Of a stretch of DNA of 64,000 nt, positions 36,571 through 47,114 are shown piece after piece (positions within the stretch are counted from its first letter, which is position 1; each line of letters opens with the position of its first letter). The DNA is from Odontocerum albicorne (lineage: Eukaryota > Arthropoda > Insecta > Trichoptera > Odontoceridae), in assembly GCA_949825065.1 (NCBI GenBank), contig OX463847.1, forward strand, positions 35,101,789-35,165,788, given 5' to 3'. The notes beneath the pieces are model-generated. The model worked only from the letters and a program-made list of their open reading frames with translations. It did not search any database and was not told the DNA's origin. A program made the position numbers and the translations under genes.

Positions 36571-37844
36571 CGGATAAAATCAATACTAAATTTGATTGAT
36601 TTCAAGAGATATCTATGACTTTTGTTACATTTATTGTATTGTAACTAAAATTAAAATAAACGCCAAGTCAGTCATAATGAAGGTGATAAATTTACTTAGG
36701 AAATAATCAGGAATAATACGTATATCAGTAAAAATAAGTATAAATTATTACAACTTCAACATTTGACAAAATAAATATATAATTTATGTAAAATAATATT
36801 TACATCATATAAAATAAGGTCTTGCGATGTCAGTAACTCAGAAGGCTCAGGAGGTTAGCAGTGAAAGGATTGTTTATACTTAAGACCTGAAAAGTTTTAG
36901 AATAATCTATTTTCATTTCTATAAGTACAAATGACCCCCCCGCACCCACCACGTTTGTGTTTGGATGATAATTTTTTTGAAATACGAAGCTAAAACTGAA
37001 GGTCCTTAACTTGATGTTACAAAAATATTAGGCATACGCTTAAATCCAAACATTTCACAAAGAATTTAAGCTTTTATTTTACCTTAGTTTTTTATGTTGT
37101 AACATTTCAAATTATTTGCGATATTCTAATTCTTAACAGAATTTTCTTTTCGCGGCAAAATAGTGACTTTTGGCGTTATTATTCCAGGATCTAGAATTTT
37201 TATTCAAAATGGTTCAAAGGATCATTTGATAAGGGTCAAACCGGCGTTGACGGCCGTAGTCTTAGCATTCGTGCCAAGTTAGCTGACGCCCAAGGTTTGA
37301 TTCCTGGTGGATTCATATTTTGACTCGTTTTATTCTTAGGGCATTTTACACATTTATGTTTTTTGAATGATTATTAGCGATATCGGTATTCCTCAATTTC
37401 CCTTATTTTCCGTTGAGTTTATTATGAAACGCTCTTTTTATCGGAAACAGTGCTATACCATTTTTTTCTAAAAAGAAAACGCATTTTGAGGGGGAAATGC
37501 CAATCTTTCTACAAAATCCATGTATGTGTTGAACGTTTTCTTAACATTATCATCAATGCAAGATACGTTCAGGCAACTAAATGTCATTTGACAATATTTA
37601 TGAAATAACTTGAATCTTTTGAATGTGATTTATTTGTTATCTTTCTGCCTTGAGAATCTTATCCAGAATTAAGAGATAATAATTATTTCATGAAAATAAA
37701 ATACTTTGTTTTTAATAAACAAAAATTATTGAAGACACTTTAAATTTATGAATTTATATAGTCCAGAGCACATAAATATGTGCTAAGAATTTCTGTGCAA
37801 AAGATCAAAACTCGGCAATCTGGCGTACTTATTGACAGGGAGCA

Positions 37845-38330
37845 ATCTCTTCCAACCAACCAGACAAAAGTAAATGAAGCAAATTACATGGTTGCAAAAC
37901 AACATTCAAATGACCACCCCTCCCCATGAAATCCATGAACATACGTGAGCATATGCCTACAAACCCCACAAAGACGGACAATCACTCGAACATTCCTTTT
38001 CATATAAAGTGAGATATCATCAATCAAAGGAAAAGGAAGGGATGGTGGAGAGGAAAGGAAAAAAAATCAGGAATGAAACCCGTTATATTACTGACTAGAA
38101 ATTAAGAGTTTGTCAGTCGCTTCTTAAAGCATGCCAAAGACATTGGTTTGTAACTGATTCCAAAGTCTTACTGCATGGATAGTAAAGGACGACGTAAAAA
38201 AAGAGGAACGGTGAACTGGAAAGACCAATAAACAATCTATGTTGGAGCGTAGCGCTAATCCATGATCGGAAAGGCGCTAAAGATTTTCGTCGAGATAACA
38301 GGGGGTTTCGGGACAGTTAAGTATATTATA
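37845..38330 (-). mobile_element. LINE 3' end: reverse-transcriptase C-terminus and 3' UTR tail
   Basis: The minus strand translates as LSRRKSLAPFRSWISATLQH, then SSFTIHAVRLWNQLQTNVFG, the RLWNxLPxxV C-terminal motif of many non-LTR reverse transcriptases. After the stop the 3' UTR ends with TGGTTGGTTGGAAGAGATTG followed by CTCCCTGTCAATAA. This is the block shared with the SINE tails. The unit-2 copy is 50043-50530. Confidence 0.75.
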
Positions 38331-38634
38331 CAATAGGGACAGTATGTGAATTAATGATGGTTTGTTAATACGATTATGAAGAGAAAAGTATGGATTATTT
38401 TTATATATTATATTACTTAATTTTCTACCTTTGATTAGATTATCAAATACGTTATTACTATTAAAACTTGTTTACTATTTCTTGAAAATAAAAATAAGTG
38501 AGCAAACCGTTTTATAACACAGTGCTTTTAATGAAACATAAAATTAATACAAAAGTGAGCGTAGAGATTCTCAACTCGCATACGTCTCTCGAATACAGCA
38601 ACGACGACGAAATTATTGCGGAACTTCAATAATG

Positions 38635-38850
38635 AAAAGGAAATTATACACGTATCAAACCACCCCGCACATCCCATTATGTGAGTTGCACGATAGTTGC
38701 ACGTGTTAAGGGTAACGGTACGCCATTGTTGGAAGGTTCAAGATAAACAATGGCCAGCTCGGGGAACCGGGTGCGCCTAACCCATATTCATCGGACAGAT
38801 GAACCCTCTGATTTAATTCGTTTCAAATAAGTAACATACGTGTAGTAAAG
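38635..38850. repeat. AGCTCGGGGAACCGG block, third variant
   Basis: GGTACGCCATTGTTGGAAGG, GGCCAGCTCGGGGAACCGGG and CATCGGACAGATGAACCCTC repeat the pattern of 29545 and 35166. A shorter relative, ACTAGCTCGGAGACCTCGGG, occurs at about 39972 (unit 2: about 52166). Confidence 0.6.
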
Positions 38851-40153
38851 CAATCAGGCAGACTACTGTTTTGGAATGCTGTACAGATGGTCGTAGACTC
38901 GAAACTAGTGTTGTCTTTCTCGCCTCAAATAATCACAAAAATGTATTTGATTTGTTTTGAAGTATAAATTATTACAACTTCAACATTTAAGAAAATAAAC
39001 ATATTAAACAAATATTATATTATTATTATAGGGTGTTGTGATGTCAGGAACTCCGAAGGCTCAAAATATTAGCGGTGTAAGGAATATTTATGCCTGAGAT
39101 TCAGAGTATTTTCTAAGTACATTGTAGGTACAGAGCGCCCTGTACACTTTTGTGTATAGTGATTATTAATTATTATTATTGTGTATTTTATGATTGTGAC
39201 TTTTTAAAAGCGCTAAACTAGAACCGAAGGTTTTTAAGGCGATGCCCCAAAGAAATAACATTTGGAATACGTTTAATCTAAATATTCTACCATCAATTTT
39301 AAATTATATTATATTATCCTTGGTTTATGTGTTCTACAATATATTTATGTGAAGGTTAAACTTCAATTCTCTTTGGTATATTGAATTTTTAAATTGATAA
39401 TTTTAATTTTGTGAAAAATATCATATGTTTTCCTCCAGACTCTTGAATAAAGTATTCATGATAGTTTTATAGATAGTTTCAATAAAAGGTTAACTCGCAC
39501 TTTTAAGGAAACTTGTCCACCCTTTTACTTTTACAATGTGTACTCCTGGCGCTTGTGCTCTACGCTTATCGAGGTGAACTTGTAACCGCTAGCCGTTGTT
39601 TATCATATTGGTACCTTCACTGTTATCAACAAATATGAAGTGTCGCCTTCGACGGGGTTGTGAGAACTTCTACTGGTTTAGTATTTGAGTTACTCTCTCG
39701 GCCACATCGACTTTATCTTGAGAAACGATATAGATTGATACATCAAAAGTCAATTTGGCTATAGGACTTGCCATAAGACAGAGCATTGCTGTCAGCTGCC
39801 AAACGGCACTCCAAATCAGGATTTTCTGTCAAGGTTATCTTCCTTAACCTTTCATTCTCCCGCAATACCATATGGTAGTGGTATCAGGGATAGTTAGGGA
39901 AATTAGGTTTTAGATGGGATGAAGGCATGGGGGAAGTCACTGCAGTTGGGGGCTAGGAAAGAAAGCAATGACTAGCTCGGAGACCTCGGGTTCGCCACGC
40001 CCGTGCTTACAGGTAATGTAAGCCCCCGGAGGTTAGTTTATATTATATAATATAACGTTAATATAAGAGTGCGAAATTACTATAAAAAACCAAGAAACAA
40101 TCCAAAAACAATTTTTCGAGTCACGTTAGTTTAAGAACTATTTTTTTATTAAA

Positions 40154-40228
40154 TGCATCAGGTGTAACGTTCACTCCACATTAAACGGGCATCGGGTGTA
40201 ATGTTAACTCCACATTACAAATTTGTTT
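40154..40228. repeat. Short tandem repeat, ~37 bp period
   Basis: GCATCAGGTGTAACGTTCAC then GCATCGGGTGTAATGTTAAC, each followed by TCCACATTA. The unit-2 counterpart is 52304-52377. Confidence 0.65.
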
Positions 40229-41059
40229 TCGCCCCCATTAATCGAGTCATTGGTATAAAGCCACTTGAGTAGGCACGGAAGAGGTAACTTAACTCACACA
40301 AGTGTCAAGTCTAGCGTGTACATGTATTTTTATCAGACGTTCTCTTTTAATTGTTTTTTTTTATTTATTTATCGGATATCATCGGGAATTGATCCTGAAA
40401 GGGAGATTGTTTGTTTTCGAGTTTTAACAACAAGGTCATAGAGGTTAAAGTTTTTTACTAAACATTTGTATTATAAAATCATTATTAAAGTTTTAGTAGA
40501 CAGGTGTCCGTCAGTAAAACAACACGTCTCAAGCATCTTTACAGAACTGTCGTGATCATGTAATTTGATATTGCGAGCAGTAGCGTAGCGAGGCTCTCGT
40601 ACGAGTATCTGGACAGTTGCCTGGGAGCGTCGATAACACAAGGTTGTTCAATGGTTTATTACAAATACAGGTTTTATAAAAACTAATTTGTCAAACAGAC
40701 TCAGAGTCTTTTAGTTCGTATCTCCAGTAAACTAGGCTTTTGCCTGCCTAAGGTACGTATTTTCAATATCATACTTTGGTGTGAACTACTTTATTCGCTT
40801 ATCTTATTTCTAACACAGCTGTTTTCTTAAGTTGCTCGTCTTCCCTCCATTCAATTATTAAGTTGCTGTTTGAACTTGTAAGAGACTAAGTTAATCCATC
40901 ATGTCAGAGTCGACAGGTGTGCACACAGTGGTTTCTATCTGTTTTCTGCAAACTTATCTCTTGGCTAACGGTATTATTTCTTTATATATGTCTTTTCTAA
41001 AATATAACTTAATTGGTTGAATGTGAGAAATAGACATAAAATTCACAAAATGTCAATGT

Positions 41060-41560
41060 TGTATAATATCTTTAACTGTCCTACCACCCACTCATATTTC
41101 ACCGAAAATATTCATAGGTTTTCCGATCAAGAACTAACGTTATGCTCAACCAGTGATTGTTTATTGATTTCCCCAGTTCAACCTTCTTTTTTGACATCGT
41201 ACTTTACTGTTCATACAGTACAACTCTGGATGCAGTTACCAACAAACGTTAGACTCGCTCCTTCATTGGTATGTTTAAAAAAAGCAACTGAATAAACTCT
41301 TAATTTCAAGTCAGCAATGTAACGTATTTAATAACCAATATTCTATCCTCTCAAAAAGCTTTTAATTTTCCCTTTGATAAAACCGCACTTTTGTTTTTAT
41401 TAATGATGTAAAATTTTCATAAATTTTATACAAATTAATAATAATTTGTGTATTTTTTCGACCATATTACTTCATTTATTTATTTTTGTGTGACTGGCTG
41501 GAAGAAATTGCCACCTGGCAATACTACCACCAGATTGTTATACAATGAAGTATTAAATTA
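41060..41560 (+). mobile_element. LINE 3' end: reverse-transcriptase C-terminus and tail
   Basis: Plus-strand reading FSDQELTLCSTSDCLLISPV, then YFTVHTVQLWMQLPTNVRLA and PSLVCLKKATE stop at about 41295. This is the DCLLxPVxxSxxxxxSFxVxxxxLWNxLPxxVRxAPSL...FKK end of non-LTR reverse transcriptases. The tail GGCTGGAAGAAATTGCCACC plus TGGCAATACTACCACC follows at about 41493. The short ORF at 41017-41295 is this fragment, not a host gene. Confidence 0.8.
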
Positions 41561-41856
41561 ACAAATAAACAACTGATATTTTCAAGTTTGATCATCAGCT
41601 TATTAATATAAAAAACTAAGCTTTTATTTTTCTTGTAGTTTTCCTCTTAATGTATTTTTTCACATTCTTCGTTTCAAGTGTATTGCTTTTTCATACAATT
41701 TTCTTCAAAAGCATATTGTCTTTTTCATTTTATTAATTTTTATTTCATTTTATATCAACAGTTAAATTATATTTTGATACAAATATTGAAAAAAAAACAA
41801 CATATGTAAATTAACATTGACATGTAAGCACTGTTATACAATATTATAGAAAAAAA

Positions 41857-41944
41857 ACATTACAAGTCGAACATCATAACTAAGCAAACCCATACATAAA
41901 ACATTACAAGTCGAACATCATAACTAAGCAAACCCATACATAAA
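41857..41944. repeat. Two 44-bp tandem units
   Basis: ACATTACAAGTCGAACATCA begins both units (41857, 41901). The same pair is at 56693-56780 in unit 2. Confidence 0.9.
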
Positions 41945-42419
41945 ATTGAATGTATTCATCCCGACAAGAACTTCTTCATTTTACTTCTGTAAATAGCCAA
42001 TGTCATGTGAAAAATCACACATTGCCCATATTGACTACCCAATCTGTGCAATCTTGTGATGAATATAAGAAGTGTATAAATAATAAGAGGAATAAAACAT
42101 TTTGCCGAGATGGCCTACAAGGAACGTGTAACATAACAAACTGAGTTAGATCTAGACTATTGATATACGAGCTGATAACCTTGAACAATGTTGTGAGGTT
42201 AAAAATCTTTCTTTTTTCTGACAAGCCTCATCACAGGCAATAACTTATCATAGTCCAACTCAGTTATTGGAATTTGTTGTTTTAAGTTAACAAATAAGTA
42301 CTTTAATAGACGCGTTTATATATAGATGGGATGGATCTGATATCTGTCTGGGTTTTACGCATTTCTAAATAAGATTTGTTAACTTTTACATCAATCTTGT
42401 TTTTTTTCTTCTTCTTCCT

Positions 42420-42800
42420 AGTGTCATGTCAAGTCCCCCCAACGTTGACTATCACCTGAGAGTAAGCATCCTTATCCCCGGCCGATCCCCAATGCTCCTT
42501 ATACCAGTCCAATCACGTATATTGCGGAGCCAGGAGATTTGCCTCCTGCCAACACCTCTTCGACCTTCTATTTTGCCTTGGATGATCAGGTACAGTAATT
42601 TTTACTTTTCTCCTCTAAGTACATGGCCTAAATAGGACACCTTTCGGATTTTAATATTAGTTAGCAACTCTCTATCAACTTTGGTTCTTTGAAAAACCCT
42701 TGTGTTGCTGACCATATCTGTCCAGGGTATCCGTAGCATTCTCTGGTATATCCACATTTTGAAAGGTTCCAGTCGGTTCATACTAGTCGGTTTTCATCTC
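42420..42800 (-). mobile_element. LINE ORF2 C-terminal fragment, well preserved
   Basis: From the Met at 42781 the minus strand reads MNRLEPFKMWIYQRMLRIPW, then TDMVSNTRVFQRTKVDRELL and NIKIRKVSYLGHVLRGEK before a stop. The next frame continues IIQGKIEGRRGVGRRQISWL then RNIRDWTG. This is the standard C-terminal segment of a non-LTR reverse transcriptase (FEMWxxRRML..PWTDxxSN ... YLGHxLR ... IxQGKIEGRRGxGRRxxSWLxNxRxW). One stop/frameshift separates the halves. The 42426-42635 plus-strand ORF is its antisense shadow. Confidence 0.85.
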
Positions 42801-43261
42801 AGTTGTTACTTTATTTTCCATCAAAGTTCATTCTTTAAAGCACTGGGACATCCATTGTTGTTGAGTTTGTGGTGCTGAAATTTCGCTGTACGGCAGTGAG
42901 ATAAGCCACTGCTAATAAAGTCAACACAGATGTAACTTTATCTCACTGCCATACAGAAAAACTTAATTGTCTCTCAAAAAAGAAACCTGTACGCTTATGG
43001 AACTGTTTCAGTCGTTTAATTTGCTATAATCCAATCATATCTCAAGCAACTATAATCTTAATCTATTATTGCTGCTTGTGATATAATCAGACTACAGTTT
43101 CAATAGTAACAGTCCCATAATTTGCTTTTTGGTATCCCAAGTTCGGTTCCTGAAATTTTTTTCAAAACCATACATAGTTAAATTTATTGTTGTACATGCT
43201 GAAATAAGCATTAGCAAAGCACTTTGTTTAAGAATTAAGTTATTAAACAGGACATCATGAG

Positions 43262-43330
43262 AAACCTACATGACCTGGTTGGTAAAACTCGAGGGTTAAA
43301 TTCCCGTTTGTATCCAAAATCTGGTCGGTC
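43262..43330 (+). mobile_element. Degraded SINE head
   Basis: TGACCTGGTTGGTAAAACTC then GAGGGTTAAATTCCCG retains A-box- and B-box-like spacing of the SINE head. No tail. The unit-2 copy is about 58112-58180. Confidence 0.4.
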
Positions 43331-44580
43331 TAATAGATAAGCAAACTGTATACAACGAAAGTGTAAAACAATATGAGGATATTGTTTTTTTTCCTAACAT
43401 TTATTTTAAATCAAAGACAAAAATAATTATCAATAAATAAGACGACATTCGTACATAAAATATATGTTTTCCATCTATATTTAAAGTGATCGATTTTCTG
43501 AAAAAAAAAAGCAGCCTTATTCCAGGTATGCAGAACTTTGAACTTTGGTTTATAAAAATGTATTGACACTGGAAATAAAATCATATCCTATTGCAATCTC
43601 AAAAGCTTAAAATTGAAAGATTACATGTGTAATCTTATCATTTATTAAATCTGAAATCATCTACGTTAGAGATATTGTTCGTGTTACATCAAATTGCTGT
43701 ATAAAAAGTGCATGACTTAATAAAAAAAAGACAAGTTGAATTAGAGTCGGAAGGAGATTAATCTAACAGCTTCCGAGGACATGAAGGGTAGTGCCGTCTA
43801 AAACGAATGATAGACATAATGTAACGCAACTGAACTTATCCTCTGAAAAGCTTAGGAATGGAATGGAAATTGACCAGGAAATTACAGGAAGTCGTCGTTT
43901 TTACAAGCTGCAAAGGTTTTTCCGAAGGAAAAATATTAATTAATATCTAAGCGAATGAGTTTTTTCTCAATATAACATGCGCGAAGGGGTGAGCTGTTTT
44001 CATTTTTAAATAATTATAAATGAAAAATTTATACAGGGCCGTTTAGAGAAATACTCTCATAACGAGCGGTCTAATTCAGGATTCGAACCCACTATTATTA
44101 ACAGATAATTTTTTTACAAAATAAAGTATACCCACATATGTTAAATTGAGTGTAAGGAAAGTAAGGTAGTGGCTGCACTCATAAGATTGGGTACTTCCCT
44201 ACGTTTGCATATCACATAGTGTCACATAGTGACGAAGAAGGAACTGCCCAAAGGGACTCCTTTTTCGGTGGCGACACACTTAAGTATGAAAAGAATAGGA
44301 GTGACGATGGACTTATGGTTCAACATCCCGCGAAAAGGAAAATAGCTCGCAGCGCATTTTTTTGGTTTTCTTATAAAGTGGCTTAAAGCCTGGAGTTAAA
44401 ACAACTCAGCAAGTTGCCAGTACGTCCCTATATTTAAGTGCTTCCTTGAGTTGTACACGCAAAAAATCATTATACCCCGCCCGATCGGAACAATTTGAAA
44501 TATATTTTTCATATATCATATATTTTAGTTTTCTACGAATATTGTACTAACAAATATTTGTCATAAATAAATAGCCTCAT

Positions 44581-45399
44581 ATTTATTTATTTATTTTATT
44601 TTATTTAATTTACGACACAACAGTGTCTTTTATATACAAATGAACATATGAACAAGTACTTTTGATTATTAACAGAAAATACATTTTAGCCCCACGTATT
44701 CTTCGAAGTGCACCCATTTTTACGCGCAGCTAAACAATAACACAGGTAGGAGAATAGGGCATTACAAAAAATATTTTTTTTTTTTTTGGTACAGCCTTCA
44801 ATTTTTAGGTAAGCTACTCGTACAAGACAGTGCAACCTACTCGTTTGAATGAATCCATCTTAATTAATTAACCTCCACAAAATACCCTCATCTATTTGTC
44901 TACAACGTCTACTTCGTGGGTCAGGCAATCTGAAGAGGGCTGGTGATTATTGAAAACTAATGGAGTCTAGCCAGAGAAGTAAGTGGTGCTACTCTTTGCG
45001 GAAATATAAGTGACACATACTTCACTTCATGGTCAAGGAACTACGAAAATGGAGTTGAATTGAGGAAATTAATCTGGAGCATAATGGAAATTCGACGAAC
45101 AAAAATGAATGACAAAAAAACTTTGGAGTCATGGAGTGTTGAAATTTTGATAGATTCAGGTGTCTTCTTAATATCATCTTTCAAATATTATAAAAATTAA
45201 TATCAAATCTTGCGTTTATCAAAGGTTTCTGATTTAACTTTGCAGAACTTAATTACTGCTTTTTGTATATTCATGTTAGTTTAAGATAAAGTTGTATTAT
45301 TTGTCAATAATTTTAAGTACTTGTATAATCTATCACATGTTCATTTGTATATAAAGGCACTTGTGACGTTAATTAAATGAATAAAATAAATAAATAAAA
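44581..45399. mobile_element. Foldback element with ~70-bp imperfect terminal inverted repeats
   Basis: The left arm runs from the ATTTATTTATTTA run through TTTACGACACAACAGTG to CAAATGAACATATG (about 44650). The right arm (about 45333-45399) is its inverted partner, ending in AATAAATAAATAAAA. The unit-2 copy (59450-60270) has better-matched arms (ACGACACAACAGTGT in both). The interior holds a short ORF (TSWSRNYENGVELRKLIWSI, open at 59878-60069 in unit 2) of unknown origin. No target duplication was identified. Confidence 0.65.
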
Positions 45400-45404
45400 C
45401 TTTG

Positions 45405-46231
45405 CCGTACTCAAATTCATTCCGCCTGAACAGAGCCTCGAGATAGGAGGCAGAAATATACTATAATGTATTTTTAATACTAGTATAATGTATTTTTAAT
45501 ACTAAGTCTTGGATTCCAACGACATTTATATTAAATGGCGGTGAGTATTACGAGTACATTAAGAACTTTTAATTTAACTAAGAAAAAAATAAATTTAAAT
45601 GCTCTACACACATACATACCATCACTTCATTACCGTTTCAATTAAGCAGAGAGGACAACACGTCAAACTTTCCAATACGACTCCCACTTCTGATTCCATT
45701 TTAACCAATCTACCGTCATCCAAGCGTTCAGCACGTCCAAATCAACATCAATGCGCTATTTTAACCCTCATCATCTTTAAACCTTATCTTTATCCCTAAA
45801 AATGGAATTTCTTCTTCTGTCGTACATTGATATTCTACCACATATAATCCTCAATGCATGCATATCCTCGCCTCCTTTAATTCATTTTGCACATCTACGT
45901 TTCGATCTCAGCGTAAAACTTATCTTCATGGAAATTTGATTTGACTCTAAACTTAACGATAAAAAAAAACGAAACAGCGTTAAACGTCAAGGTAGATAAG
46001 TACACTAAATCTTTAAACAAGATACAATAATAAAAGACCAGTTCTGTAGATCTTAGGGGGTTTTCAAATTATGCAATGCCTCTGAATGCACGCATTTCCA
46101 CTGTATTTACTGGGCTCGTTTCATTCAGTTTCCGCGTTTACGTTTCATTCCCACACGTCAAAACTTTCCCTTTTCAATTCAAATTTTGTAAAAGTTACTT
46201 AATTTTTATATTTGTAAAAGTTACTTAATTT
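45405..46231 (-). other. Probable LINE-derived non-coding remnant and unit boundary
   Basis: At 45425-45470 the minus strand reads TGCCTCCTATCTCGAGGCTC then TGTTCAGGCGGAATGA, resembling RTE-like 3' tails. The rest is AT-rich with no intact ORF (45599-45799 is not convincing). TATAATGTATTTTTAATACTA is duplicated near 45471 and 45484. The last 33 bp (46199-46231) repeat TTGTAAAAGTTACTTAATTT and separate the two tandem units. Confidence 0.4.
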
Positions 46232-46349
46232 TCATCAATGACAGTGACGGTCTTTTCAACTAGGCTGAGTGCTTTTTTTTTTTAAATCGGGAATCTGAAA
46301 CCCAGGGTGGAAAACAAACATTCTAATAACTAGGCCACGGAGGCCATCA
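46232..46349 (-). mobile_element. SINE, minus orientation (unit 2)
   Basis: Counterpart of 32942-33056, with the same head-to-head arrangement with the next SINE. Confidence 0.6.
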
Positions 46350-46395
46350 GCAGTATTGTAGCTTTTTTCGAGTTTTTATTTTCATTATTATAGAT

Positions 46396-46609
46396 GACCT
46401 CCGTGGCCTACTTGAAATGAAACCGGTTTTCCAACTCTTTAGGATTACGAATAGCCTTAGGATTACGTTAGTTCAATTCTCGCTGAAACCTAATTATTTT
46501 AAAACTTAAGGGCTCTTTAACGTGTTTGTGGTTGGTTGAAAGAGATTGCCCCATAGAAATAATATATTCGTAGAGATTGCCCCATAGAAATAATATAACG
46601 TCGTAATAC
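46396..46609 (+). mobile_element. tRNA-derived SINE (unit 2)
   Basis: Head GACCTCCGTGGCCTACTTGA and tail GTGGTTGGTTGAAAGAGATT, with the same duplicated CCCATAGAAATAATATA tail block as the unit-1 copy. Confidence 0.65.
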
Positions 46610-46611
46610 TA

Positions 46612-47114
46612 CAGGGTGGCCCATTACACACGCTCTAGTTTCAAACATCCATATTTTTTTAGTTTAATTTCTTTTCAGATAATTTAAAAGGCATCCTTAA
46701 GTTTTTAACTATATAGAATTTCACTACGAAAGTGGCCGAACAATATTTCTCAAATCAAAAGTCAACCATTCGAATGCAACGCGCATATCGACCTAATTTT
46801 ACTAGTGGAGATTGTCCAGTGATTATTGTACGTTTTCGACAGCAGTAATCTTCGCCGTAGCCGTAAGACCACGTGCTATTCGCACTAATCAGAATATTCA
46901 AAAGGGTACAAAAAATTGTTGCTGATAATCAAGCAACTTCGACTAGAAAATGTTTTGCTAAGTTAGGAATGTGTCGAACGACACTGCAATTAAACTTATG
47001 AAGCGATTCAAATGTGTTTCTGTATAAAATTAAGTTGGTGCAAGAACTGATGCTACAAAACAAACTAAATCGTCTGGAATAGGAGCATTGGAGTGTGACT
47101 TATGGGCCACCCTA
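46612..47114 (+). mobile_element. Decayed Tc1/IS630-type transposon (unit 2)
   Basis: 503 bp, termini CAGGGTGGCCCATTACAC / TTATGGGCCACCCTA. Same remnants of the N-terminal transposase half as 33314-33812 (for example QKSTIRMQRAYRPNFTSG). Confidence 0.7.

Larger units (their letters stand above)
32942..46198. repeat. Tandem duplication, unit 1 (13.3 kb)
   Basis: Starts TCATCAATGACAGTGACGGT and ends TTTTGTAAAAGTTAC. It is collinear with unit 2 (46232-61172). Long stretches, for example 36830-38560 versus 49025-50760, differ by only scattered bases. It contains an internal segment (about 34995-36063) missing from unit 2 and lacks two segments present in unit 2. Confidence 0.93.

Noticed and set aside
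41017..41295. Small host gene (and its copy at 55888-56133)
   Set aside because: The sequence is the C-terminal end of a non-LTR reverse transcriptase, duplicated with the surrounding unit.
42426..42635. Plus-strand 69-codon ORF (copy at 57212-57463)
   Set aside because: Antisense of a clearly recognisable LINE reverse-transcriptase fragment on the minus strand.
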